Of a stretch of 64,000 nt of DNA, positions 54,591-64,000 are shown one piece after another (the stretch's first letter is position 1; every line of letters begins with the position of its first letter). The DNA comes from Aplysia californica (Eukaryota > Mollusca > Gastropoda > Aplysiida > Aplysiidae): contig NW_004797640.1 in the NCBI RefSeq assembly GCF_000002075.1, positions 619,573 to 683,572 of the forward strand, read 5' to 3'. Made by a program: the position numbers and the translations under genes. The notes under the pieces were generated by a model. The model was given only the letters and a program-made list of their open reading frames with translations, was not told the DNA's origin and did not search any database.

Positions 54591-57500
54591 ATGGGCAATG
54601 ACATGCAGAAGGCAGCCGAGAAGGCTGCAAGAGATGCAGCGGAAATGGCAGGGAAATTGGGGTTTGATGGAGATATTGCTGAGGCATTGAAGAAAGGTGG
54701 TCTTGGGCAGGGACAAGACTTAATGTCTGATCTCATGCAGCAGATGGAAAGACTGGCTTCGCAGTCTGGAGGTGGTGGGTCTGCACAAAGAGGAAAAAGA
54801 CAAAAACCTAGTGATAAAAGCAAAGAGTTTTTAAAGAAGCTTGTGGGGAAGGATAAAACTGTGAAAGATGAGGAACTTTGGCAGAAACTTCGAGAACGTA
54901 CGCATGCGTCTATGGATGAAGAAGATCCGTCGTGTGGGGCGACACCTCTCATGATTTGTGCAACATTAGGACGACTGTCACTGGTAACCAGACTGCTGGA
55001 GTCAGGGGTTAACATAGATGGACAGAACGGCCGCGGTCACACTGCCCTCATGATGGCGTGTGCTGCTGGCCAAGAAGACGTGGCTCAACTATTGATGGAG
55101 CATGGCGCAGACGTGAACATACAGGACTACCAAGGTAACAGTGTAATTGTCACAGCTATTGCCGCCGGCAAGGAGAACCTGGTCAGAGACTTGTTGGACA
55201 GGAATGCAGACATTGAGAAAAGAAACAATAAAGGAGACAATGCAATTCTCACGGCTGCTCATGAAGGTATGACTGATGTTATGCGTTTGTTGATCCGAAT
55301 AAGGGCAGATGTAAATTCCACAAACGTGCGTAACTGGACACCCATCATGATGTGTGGTCAGTACGGAAATCCAGAGACAATTCAGCTGCTTGTGGACAAT
55401 GGTGCTGACGTGAACCTAACTCAAATCTCTGGTGGGACGGCCTTGGAGATTTGTGCTGGCCATGGCCACTTGGAGAATGTGAAGATTCTCAAGAAAGCTG
55501 GGGCAGATGTGAATCACGTGAATAAGATTGGCATCACACCTTTAATCATGGCAGCTGCTCATGGTGAGGCTTTGACAGTTCGGAAGTTGATCAAGTATGG
55601 TGCCCATGTGAATGCTGCAGATAAAAATGGACGCACAGCTCTTTTTGTTTCTGCTCTTGATGGTTACAGGAACATTGTTGAAGCCTTGGTGAAAGCAGGG
55701 GCTGACCCCAACATCGCTGATACTGATGGTGATACACCTCTCATGTGCGCTGCCCTAAAAGGACACACTGGTATTGTGGAGATTCTTTTAGAAAATGGAG
55801 CTGATGCCCTCATGTTTGACTTTGAATGCATTAATGCTCTGAACATGGCTGTCCAGAACAAACACAAGCACATAGTCCGTGCGCTGCTCAATCACCAACA
55901 AAAGCCGTACCCGTCCATCAACTTCAAGTCCCGTAAGGGGATCACTGTCTTGCACAAAGCAGCTATGGGTGGCCAGAGAGAAATCTCATCTTTGCTCATC
56001 GAACATGGAGCTAATGTTAATCTTTGTTGCAAAGATGGCCGCTCTCCTCTTGGTATTGCTGCTTTTGAGGGACATCTCTTTGATGTTCTTCTGTTCTTGA
56101 AAGCTGGAGCAGACGTAAACACTGCTGACACCGATGGAGACACACCTCTTATGCTTGCCTCAGCTAAAGGTCACCTCGAAATAGTCCAGGCTCTGTTGCG
56201 CATGAATGCGGACATTAGCTTATCGGATTTGAAGGGACGCACTGCTCTCATGGATGCAGCGTACAGTGGCAACAAGGACATTGTAGAGCTGCTGCTTCGG
56301 GAGAAGGCCAAGGTGAATTGCGTGGAGGAGAAAGGTTGGAATGCGTTGATGTTGGCAGCTCAATTTGGCTATACATCCATCGTCAGTATACTGTTTGAAC
56401 ATGGGGTGGACAAGCACACCCGTACCAAGACGGGCTCTACAGCTCTCAATATTGCTGCTGCAAATGGACGGTATGACTGCGTGGCGCTTTTGCTAGATGA
56501 GGGATTTGCTGTGAATGTTCGAGATGAAGACGGGGATACTCCTTTGTACGAAGCTGCTAAAAAAGGCCATGTTTGTATTGTGGAGTTACTGATCAGCCGT
56601 GGTGCTAACGTGAACTTACGGAACTGCAATAACCATACGGCTCTGGCCATCAGTGCAAATAATGGACAGACAGAGGTGGTTGATCACCTTTTGCAGCATG
56701 GAGCAAAGATTGATGTAGTCGGCTGTGAGGGGGAATGCCCGATCCACACAGCTGCTCTGAACGGACACCGTCTCATTGTGGAGGCACTGGTGGAAAACGG
56801 CGCTCGTGTCGATTTGGTGGATGCTAAGCAGAGGACTGTCCTCATGATGGCCGCTCATAAAGGAGATGCAGAGCTGGTAAAATTTTTGGTTGATAACAAA
56901 GCCAGTGTGAATCAACCAGAGAGTCAGGGCTGGACTCCGCTCATGTTTAGCACACAGTTCGGTTACTGCAGCTGTATGGAAGTGTTGTTACAGAATGGAG
57001 CTAATATCGAAGCTCATGATCACAAGGGTAACACAGCTTTGAGTACATGCAGCGCCAATGGACACCAGAAAGCGGTTCGTCTGCTGCTTGAGTACAAAGC
57101 GGATGTCAACACCGTGAACAGTATGGGCTTTTCACCGCTGATGTTGAGCTGCAACAACGGGCATGTGGAAATTGTCCATTATCTGTTGCATCACAATGCA
57201 GATACTGAGTTGATGGAACACGAGAGGGGGAACACGGCACTCCTCATTGCTGCCCGGAAAGGAAAAGGAGATGTGGTGCGTGCTTTGCTGAAAGCCGAGG
57301 CCAAAGTGAATTCTCAGAACCGGGCAAAGACTACTGCTCTCAACGTCAGTGCACAGTATGGCTTTAAAGGTGAGACTTATGGAGAAATGTTGTTATTAGG
57401 TTTAAGATGTGGTGTCGGTAGTCTAGTTGTTAGGCTACTGGACTTGTAATCATGAGGTTGCAGGGTCGTGGGTTCACGGCTGAGGCCTGATATTGTGTCC

Positions 57501-58023
57501 TTAGAAAAGGCTCTTTACACAAATTTTCTGAACAGAAGGGCGAGAGCCCAGCTGTTGCTGGATCAATAACAACAAACAAATTTTTCTCACTTCCCCCAGG
57601 TGTGAATGGGTACCCGGCCATAGACAGCTAAAGATCTTACCAATATGTTCCAGTTTTAGCATCTGTAAATTGGCTGTGGGCAGTGAAAGCTTCTCAGATA
57701 GTTGAGATTGTTTCAGAATGCTATCGGGTCTGCTGGTAATAATATTGATTGTAAAGCGCCTTGATTTTGCTGTTATACTGGAATTTGCACTATACAAATG
57801 CTATTTATTGTTATTATTATTATTTTAAGACCCTGTAAGTAGTTGCACGAATGACAAATGGGGGTTGATAAACATGGTTTTGGATGCTTGAGTTGGGGGG
57901 GNNNNNNNNNNNNNNNNNNNNNNNNNNNNNNNNNNNNNNNNNNNNNNNNNNNNNNNNNNNNNNNNNNNNNNNNNNNNNNNNNNNNNNNNNNNNNNNNNNN
58001 NAGGGGAGAGGCTCTTCTCTCTA

Positions 58024-58072
<49 letters not shown>

Positions 58073-58106
58073 GTCTGTCATGTCTGTCTCTCTGTCTCTC
58101 TTTCTC

Positions 58107-58170
<64 letters not shown>

Positions 58171-61100
58171 ACTACCACACGCACACTCCCACACTCACAT
58201 AACACACACACACACCCACACACACTAACGGACACCGGCAGTATGAAACCTGAAGTCAGCAGCTGTGTTGGAATCATCAGAAAATCCCCAGCCCTCACTG
58301 CAGTTATAACTGCTACCTCTGTCACTAACACCTTCTCCAATTTTTTTTTTTTCGACCTTCTTCACTTCTTCGACATTTACTTCCTGCTGTTCCTTACTAT
58401 TGTCATTATGATTATAATGAATCATCATCATCATCATCATCATAAGGAAGACTGAGAAGGAGGTAAAAATATGGGAAAGAGTCCTCTTGAGTAGCCTTGA
58501 AATATTTCTTTTAAGATCTGAACCTGTACCCCTGCCGCTTCCCCCATCTACTATAAAAAAAACTCTTCCTTTTCCTAAACCTCTTTTTCACGTATATGTA
58601 TCATGCAGTTCTACCATCTTTTAAAAGTATTTGTACCTCTTATTTTCTCAATGAACAGGAATCGTAGACGACCTCATTGGTAAACGAGCAGATACTGAAC
58701 TGGCCGACTCGTATGGCGACACCCCCCTTTTGTCGGCTGCCCCCAATAATGATCATCTGGTGCTGACCTCACTCTTGAATGCTGGTGCAGATATCAGCAA
58801 GCGAAATGACAGGTTCCACATAATTTTTCATATATGGTTTATTAATACAACAAAAATGTATTATATTATTCAACGTTTCCACTTGCCAGAGGTAGAGCTA
58901 GAAGAATATATAGAAATATTTGCTGTCCAATTTTAGGCAGCCGAGACTGGGTGGAGGTTTTAGAAAAATACATAGAGCTAGAGTTGTTGAAAATGACGAG
59001 AAACTTAGTTCAAGAATGGATAGCCCGTCACCTCTTGGTTTGAGGGAGCGCCGGATGTGAAACTAAAAATGTTTTACATCAAATTTCTCAAAACTAAGCT
59101 TTGAGCAGATAGAACTTAGAATTAGTAATTTTGAGGTAGCAATGTGATACCATTAATACTATTATGGATATCGGGTGTTAAAAGCAATTTGCTAACCTAG
59201 AATTACAAAGTTTTATTGTTCAGTACCTAGTTTCTAGAATATATTGATAACGACTCCGAATAATCTCATGATTTTCATAGAGCACATAGAATGTTTGTGT
59301 CCCGACGTTGTGGAATCAGTCGCTCATCAAGTTTTGGACATTTGGGATTATTGGTTTCATCTTTAAAGCCTGTTCATTTGCCTTCTTTTGGGTGAAAAAA
59401 ATATCCATTTATGATGAATAGAAGTCGAAATACATGTATTTGTGATTGAAGGTCAGGGTCGCCTGGTTTCAGAGGTAAAATTTGCGAGAAAATGGCTGCC
59501 AAAGATTGGTAACTTCCATAGCCTGAGAGTCCTTGGGAACCGGAAATTTACATTTCTTGTGATTTTAATCAATGTTTTTTTAGTAAAATCCACACAGATA
59601 TGTGTTTTTTAATGAGCATGAAAGGTTTTGAGCAAAAAAAAGAAAATTAGAAAAAAATTGTCAAGCGGCCTCAAAAATGCCAATTTCTTTCATTTAAATA
59701 TTTTGACGAGCACCTGATTTCACCCAATGCCTCACATTTGGTTTCTGACGTTATGGTCTTAGCAACTCAAAACGGCAAAAATGACAGATAAAACTTTGTA
59801 ATTCTAAGGTAGCGGTATTTGAACAGGGCATAATGTGATATGGTGCTGTGTGACACCATGGATGTCAGGTGCTAAAAGCAATTAACAAGTCTTGTTCACA
59901 ACCCTCAGTGGCCAGACTGCTTTGTTGTTGAGTGCCAAGAATGGATGTCGACAGAATGTGAAGCTTCTGCTAGAGAGGGGCAGCCACTCTGACAAAGATA
60001 TCCAGGAAGCCCTGAAGGCCTCACAGTTGAACCCAAACCCAGAGATTCTGGAAATGCTCAACAAAGCTCTTGGAAAGGAAGGAGAAGTTCATGGTAAGTG
60101 GAAATTTTTGTCTCGGATTGTATGAAAGTGAGTGACTTTTGCAAATTGAGTCTTCAGTTTGTAGGTTTTTTTGGGGGGTTTTTTGGTAAGTGTTTTACGG
60201 CATTCGCAACTACATAAGTTCTGCATAAGGTCTTTTGAGTGCGTGGAACACATTAAACATTTTCAGTTGGTAGGAACTTTTGAATATTGCCCGGGTGGCG
60301 GGTGAAGCTTACTCTTATCGATTTTGAACCACCAAGGGATCTTTAATGTGCGCAACTTGCACACAGGACCTCCGAGATTTTTCGCCCTTGTTCGAGAAGG
60401 CAAGGTGTAGATCTTTCTTACCAGAAGATCAGGGGTGTGGCTGAAAGACAGCAATAAGAAGGAGCCAAGGAGAATCAGTAGAAAGGCTGCAGAAAGAGTC
60501 AGGGGCCCAGAGGAGGGGGAAAAGGAGATGAGGAATATCCCGTCCAAACCAAACGGGAAAGATGTACTTAAAATTCCTGAAGCGACACACAAGGTACAAG
60601 TGGGTACAATGGGCTTAAGAGGGTGCTCACACATTACCTTTGCTCTCAGACTGCTGAGAAAAAAGAAAATCAATCACAATTTAAAAAAAGAAATCTTTCC
60701 TTTGTAGATCAAGACAAAGCTTTGATGTAAACTACCTGGGGAAAAAACTAAAACCCCTAATATGAATGACAGCTTGATTTGAATTTATTTCAAGAACAAG
60801 AGAAGGATTCTCGTGTTCATGGTCAACATGGAAAAGATCCCAAAGAAAGCAAATACCGAACTAGAGGACTTAAGAAAGATAGATTTTGTTGATGACTGGC
60901 ACATGTAAGACAAGACAAACTTCAAGAACAGTCTGAACTTACTCTATGAGCAGTGAAATATGAAGATAAGCATCAGTAAGAGAATAAAAATTAACAGACC
61001 TCATGGCATCTACAGTTTCAACTTTGTTGAACTTGGTTGAGACAAGTCCACAAAGAAAGCAAGTACCAAACTAGAGGTCCTAAAAATTTTTAAAGATGCG

Positions 61101-62983
61101 TTTGTTGATGACTGGCATAAGAGAGCAGCATCTATCTCCGAGGATGGACACGAGAGGTTGACAGGAGAATCTAGAAAGTCAACAATGTCAGCAAGTGTCG
61201 CCGAGGGTCTTTCCACTGATTGTGCCAGTGCATATCTGGTTGAACGTTCTTCTGTTCTTTCCTGCAAGGATGCCAGATTTTCCGCTTCCTTTTTGTATTC
61301 CCAAAAGCATCATCCTCTCCCCGGCAGTACTGGCCTCTGCTTCCCTATGTTCCTCCTCAATCAGCTGGTGAGAGAGACATTTCAGGATCTCGACCCTATC
61401 TGGTCGAACTGTGCTGTCAACTGACCTCACCAGCCGACCTGTCGGCTTTTTCATTTCCCCTAACACCTGCATGGCCAGGGCAGAAAATCCATATGATAGA
61501 TCGTATAGACGTTCGATAACTTGAATCCATTATGTTCTCGGGAAACCTTTTTTGATCCTTCTGAGGGTACATATGGAATCAGTGATAAGAACAGCATGGG
61601 TTGTGTGGGGGCGATCTTGGGTCATCCTATCAAGTACTTTCGTGATGGCTTCAATTTCCATTCGCATACTTGATGTAGCCCTGCTGCAGGCTCCAGATGC
61701 ACTGTGTATGATTTTATTGTTGGCGAATGCAACAAATCCCCATCCACTTCGCTGGCTATCTCTTTTCACTAAACCATCTGTATAAATTATGGGAACCACT
61801 GCTTTTAAACATCCCCATGGAACCCAAAGCCAAACTTATTGTCTCCAACTTCATCTCTATCTTGACGTATAAGAGTCAGACATGGGCCTTTACAAAAAAA
61901 ACCAGAAGATGAGATTGCTTGCTTGCGAGATGCGCCGTCTGAGGTGAGCTGTCAACAAAACCACATGTGACAGGATCGGAAACAGGCTGAAAAATATTGG
62001 AACAATGCCAGTCCACCACTACTACATCTTAGAGCAGAGAATCAAATGATTAGGACTTCTGAATAAGATCCAGTCCACCCCCTAGATTGCCAGTAAGGTT
62101 GATACCACAGAGATTGAAAACAAAAAGAATACCTTCAACATTTGAACCCTCCGGGCTTTCCAACTTGCCACTGCCCACCTGCTCTTTCTCACCTGGATGA
62201 CCCTGACGGGCAGGCAATACAGTAGTTAAAAAGTCATGACATGCCATTATTTGATATTTAAAAAAACACACAATAAGACAGAGTATTGGGTCTAACTACA
62301 GACAAGAATTCATGAGTGGTTGGTGGTTTAGTGAATAGGCTGTTGGGTTTGCAACCGAAAGGTCATGAGTTTGAACCCTATCAGGGACCTGATGTTGTGT
62401 CCTTGCTAATGGCACTTTACATGAATTTTCCTCATTTCACCCAGGAGAAATGAGTACCAGCTCTTGATGGCAAAAGATGATATCTGTTTGTTAGTTTTTG
62501 AGCTTTTAATTGGCTGCTTGCACTGTATGTTTCCTGGGAAGCCAAGAATGTCTCTGACTGTTCTAGGGTCTACTGGGGTTATAGTATAGATTGTTTAGCA
62601 CATAGGACTTGCTGTTGCAAATGCTATTAGTTGTCATTTCAATGGTTCAGTTCATGAAACCTTAATAACAGTATGATCCTCACATTGAAAAGATATTTGA
62701 CGGAGAAAGATCTGCGGCCTCGGAAAAGCAAAAAAAAATGATGATTTGATAAATTTCAAGATGAAATATTGGAGCTTGATGTATGATGTAAAGGTAGAAG
62801 ATATCTATGCTATGGGTGTAGTTTGTTTTTATGTCTGGTGAAAAACTAAATCTATGTAAAAATTGTTCCAGATATGCTGCCATCAGTTGCCACCCCACAA
62901 CAACCGGTGTTTGCAACGTCAGTTCTTTATTGGGCAAGGCCTTGGCCTTGTCCTCGTAAAAGCATTTATGATAGAATATCCAG
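54591..62983 (+). CDS. Ankyrin-repeat protein with 27 repeats (at least 1,076 aa, 3' end beyond window)
   Basis: Exons: 54591-57369, 58659-58812, 59909-60093 and probably 62872-62983. Residues 1-113 are a unique Ala/Lys/Gly-rich helix-prone region (MGNDMQKAAEKAARDAAEMA, then a GGGG linker and DKSKEFLKKLVGKDKT). From residue 114, 27 consecutive 33-residue ankyrin repeats of the form D-x-x-G-x-T-P/A-L-x-x-A-A-x-x-G-H-x-x-I-V-x-x-L-L-x-x-G-A-D-V-N follow to about 1010. Repeat 10 has a 4-residue insertion and repeat 24 one extra. Repeat 25 spans the first junction and repeat 27 the third exon, each exactly 33 residues, which confirms both splice joins. A helical tail (DIQEALKASQLNPNPEILEM) follows. 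No kinase, death, SAM or membrane domain is visible, so the partner is unknown; a cytosolic scaffold is the likely role. The start is supported by an upstream in-frame TGA. Most introns fall in the last tenth of the protein. Confidence 0.88.
57409..57827 (+). repeat. tRNA-derived SINE, family G, copy 1
   Basis: The tRNA-like head GTCGGTAGTCTAGTTGTTAG with B-box-like GGTCGTGGGTTCACGG is followed by a core with CTTCCCCCAGGTGTGAATGG and GTACC, and a LINE-type tail, GTAAAGCGCCTTGAT then (ATT)n. It lies 39 bases after an ankyrin-gene donor. Confidence 0.8.
57902..58001. other. Assembly gap of 100 N
   Basis: Exactly 100 unknown bases, probably a placeholder of arbitrary size, between a G-run and a (GTCT)n/(CT)n/(CA)n block. 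Intronic in the ankyrin gene. Confidence 1.
58018..58232. repeat. GTCT, CT and CA microsatellite block
   Basis: (GTCT)n at 58022-58078, (CT)n to 58145, then (CA)n-rich to 58225. It probably caused the adjacent gap. Confidence 0.95.
58990..59297 (+). repeat. Repeat family F, copy 2, left part
   Basis: Matches 40960-41170, for example ATATTGATAACGACTCCGAA and the AGAGCACATAGAATG segment. It is interrupted at 59298 by MITE E. Confidence 0.65.
59298..59736 (+). mobile_element. MITE, family E, copy 6, nested in repeat F
   Basis: TGTCCCGACGTTGTGGAATC to CACCTGATTTCACCCAATGC then CTCACA, 439 bp. Flanked by TTTG on both sides (59294-59297, 59737-59740); the uninterrupted repeat at 41170-41185 has a single TTTG. 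Confidence 0.85.
59741..59880 (+). repeat. Repeat family F, copy 2, right part
   Basis: GTTTCTGACGTTATGGTCTT and AACTTTGTAATTCTAAGG continue the match to 41180-41265. It ends about 28 bases before the ankyrin exon at 59909. Confidence 0.65.
60188..60535 (-). repeat. SINE family S, copy 3 (head lost)
   Basis: On the minus strand it runs from the CT-rich body to a tail, CTTATGCAGAACTTATGTAG and GCCGTAAAACAC. It matches 1521-1880 and 3560-3958. Intronic in the ankyrin gene. Confidence 0.8.
60708..60730 (+). CDS. Alternative short last exon of the ankyrin gene
   Basis: A CTTTCCTTTGTAG acceptor is followed, in the phase left by the exon ending at 60093, by codons for DQDKALM and then TAA. This would end the protein at GEVHDQDKALM. 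It competes with the exon at 62872, which has a better internal-exon structure. Confidence 0.3.
60736..61009. other. Intron sequence with a partly duplicated segment
   Basis: AAAGAAAGCAAATACCGAAC and TTTGTTGATGACTGGCAC near 60840-60902 recur in diverged form at 61045-61120, so part of the RNase H LINE 3' region is duplicated here. Confidence 0.45.
61010..61800 (-). mobile_element. LINE remnant with RNase H domain (I-clade-like)
   Basis: The minus strand reads IIYTDGLVKRDSQRSGWGFV, then SMRMEIEAITKVLDRM and AVLITDSICTLRRIKKGF: the D-G, E and T-D-S landmarks of RNase H as found in I-clade and related non-LTR elements. Downstream, GKNRRTFNQICTGTISGKTL matches the C-terminal tail usual in such elements. 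At least one stop and several frame changes are present. Confidence 0.7.
61805..62060 (+). mobile_element. LINE remnant, RTE-like C-terminal region
   Basis: The plus frame reads LTYKSQTWAFTKKTRR, then after a frame change RLLACEMRRLRRAVNKTTCD and RIGNRLKNIGTMPVHHYYIL. The pattern L-x-Y-x-S-x-T-W and D-R-I-x-N is characteristic of the thumb and C-terminal region. It is in the opposite orientation to the RNase H fragment beside it. Confidence 0.6.
62316..62642 (+). repeat. tRNA-derived SINE, family G, copy 2
   Basis: Head GTTGGTGGTTTAGTGAATAG and GGTCATGAGTTTGAACCC, core CTCATTTCACCCAGGAGAAA then GAGTACC, decayed tail. Same family as 57409-57827. Confidence 0.75.
62872..62983 (+). CDS. Probable fourth coding exon of the ankyrin gene
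   Basis: Acceptor TTGTTCCAG, donor GTCAGTG, open in the phase required by the exon ending at 60093. It encodes MLPSVATPQQPVFATSVLYW then ARPWPCPRKSIYDRIS, leaving phase 2. The aromatic, proline-rich sequence is unlike the repeats and not recognised. The remaining exons lie past 64000. Confidence 0.5.
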
Positions 62984-63835
62984 GTCAGTGTTGTATGGGC
63001 TGTTATTTCTGTTTGTTGTCTCCTTTTTCATGAATCCATTATTCGCACAATGGAGTCTTTTTATTGGTTTTAAAAATGTGTACCCAAATAAAACTTTATG
63101 CTATTTAGATTTGATTTTATATTTTTCTCTTTACTTGATTTGATTTGAGAAAAAAATGCACTTTGTATGGACATAGATCTACTGTTCAGTGAACACTTTT
63201 GGTCATGTTTCTACTTTTTTCTTCTTCTTTACCTCTTTATGTCTGTCCATGAGTTTATATTTCACAATGAACTTTAAATAATTCCTTGGGTAGTTTTAAA
63301 CCGAGGACCTTAAAATTTAATGGATTTCCTTCTCCTTCTTCCTGATGCCACATGTGACATGCTGAGCAGAGTGGGGGCAAACCTGCATGAACTGCAGTCT
63401 TTTCTGTATGGGATCATAGAGGGCTGAGGTATAGTGTGAGTCGTGAGAGATAATGTGCCAGGAGAATGGGGGGGGGGGGGGTTGAAGGCAGTGTGATGGG
63501 CCGAGGAAGGGAAGAAGGAATGTGGGAAATTGAAAGAGACTAGTGATCAACTGACTGATTGACAGAGAGGTAAAGAGAAATAAAAAGACAATCTGAAAAG
63601 AAGTGTCTATTTATTTAAGAACTTAATGTATTTTATCCCCATTTTTACTAGTCATTCAACACAGTGTACTACAGTTTACAAATTAAAAAGGAGGGGGAAA
63701 ATAAGAAGAAAACAGTTGTCCAGATAACAGAAAATTATTAAACAGACATGAGAGCAAATCTTGCAAGTCACTGAGAGAATTTGTTGTTATTAGAAATGAT
63801 AAGAAACAAAATATTAAATTTGAGACAACAATTGC
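62984..63835. other. Intron or 3' flank, nothing recognised
   Basis: AT-rich, with a G-run near 63469-63481. No supported exon. Confidence 0.4.
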
Positions 63836-63850
63836 ATGATAATAATAATG

Positions 63851-63892
<42 letters not shown>

Positions 63893-64000
63893 GACATTTA
63901 TATAGCGCTCAACCCCTATTAAAGTGCACAGGCTCTGAGCTCTTTACAATACAACACAATGCACAACAGTAACATAAAACGTTGTGTTCTGACTAAAAGA
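63836..64000 (-). mobile_element. 3' end of a CR1/L2-like LINE, continuing off the right edge
   Basis: (AAT)n at 63840-63890, then GACATTTATATAGCGCTCAA and AAAGTGCACAGGCTCTG, near-identical to 31600-31710. Only the 3' untranslated part is in the window. Confidence 0.7.

Noticed and set aside
54551-56915. Several minus-strand frames opposite the ankyrin exon
   Set aside because: They are shadows of the strongly coding plus strand, with no independent motifs.
57409-57480. A plus-strand tRNA gene
   Set aside because: Same reasoning: a tRNA-derived SINE head followed by a conserved core and LINE-type tail, with a second copy at 62316.
57825-58340. Frames running through the N gap
   Set aside because: They include unknown bases and microsatellite translation; the gap size is probably arbitrary.

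Overview
This is eukaryotic nuclear DNA: intron-rich, AT-biased, full of microsatellites, SINEs, MITEs and LINE remnants, with one 100-base assembly gap (57902-58001). The protein homologies and repeat types (tRNA-headed SINEs with the 3' tail GAGCGCCGTAAAAC, LINE remnants with an RNase H domain) suggest a lophotrochozoan, most likely a gastropod mollusc. That assignment is inference; no species marker was seen.

Left edge (1-7 kb): the first coding exon of a HEATR5 gene on the minus strand (105-239), whose remaining exons lie outside the window. An in-phase mini-exon near 6.8 kb could add an alternative N-terminus. From 0.5 to 24 kb no convincing gene body is seen. This stretch holds TA-flanked MITEs, one carrying a nested insertion, tRNA-derived SINEs, arrays of the self-complementary hexamer AGATCT, a roughly 200-bp minisatellite (9.3-10.1 kb), a direct duplication with a clustered GTAACGGACGTCAC motif, and a 260-bp tandem block.

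Middle (24-41 kb): an orphan C-terminal exon (24236-24527), then a complete seven-coding-exon plus-strand gene (26562-37386, 398 aa). Its N-terminal half is unrecognised, its centre faintly resembles the Cbl-type EF-hand, and it ends in three HEAT repeats. Every splice junction can be read and phased. Its introns hold SINEs, TTAA-flanked piggyBac-like MITEs, a LINE 3' end and TA-flanked MITEs. A short convergent coiled-coil gene tail lies on the minus strand (37780-38520), followed by a 5'-truncated mariner and a piggyBac-like remnant.

Right (41-64 kb): repeats to 54 kb, then a large plus-strand ankyrin gene. A 2.8-kb exon from 54591 carries a unique N-terminus and about 24.5 ankyrin repeats. 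Two further exons complete 27 repeats, and a fourth exon at 62872 probably continues the protein off the window. Its last introns hold a SINE, the gap, a MITE nested inside an older repeat, and two LINE fragments in opposite orientation.

I found no operon-like or defence-like system. The most interesting items are the unassigned HEAT gene, a decayed copy of its exon-2 splice acceptor, the possible HEATR5 N-terminal extension, and several datable nested insertions.
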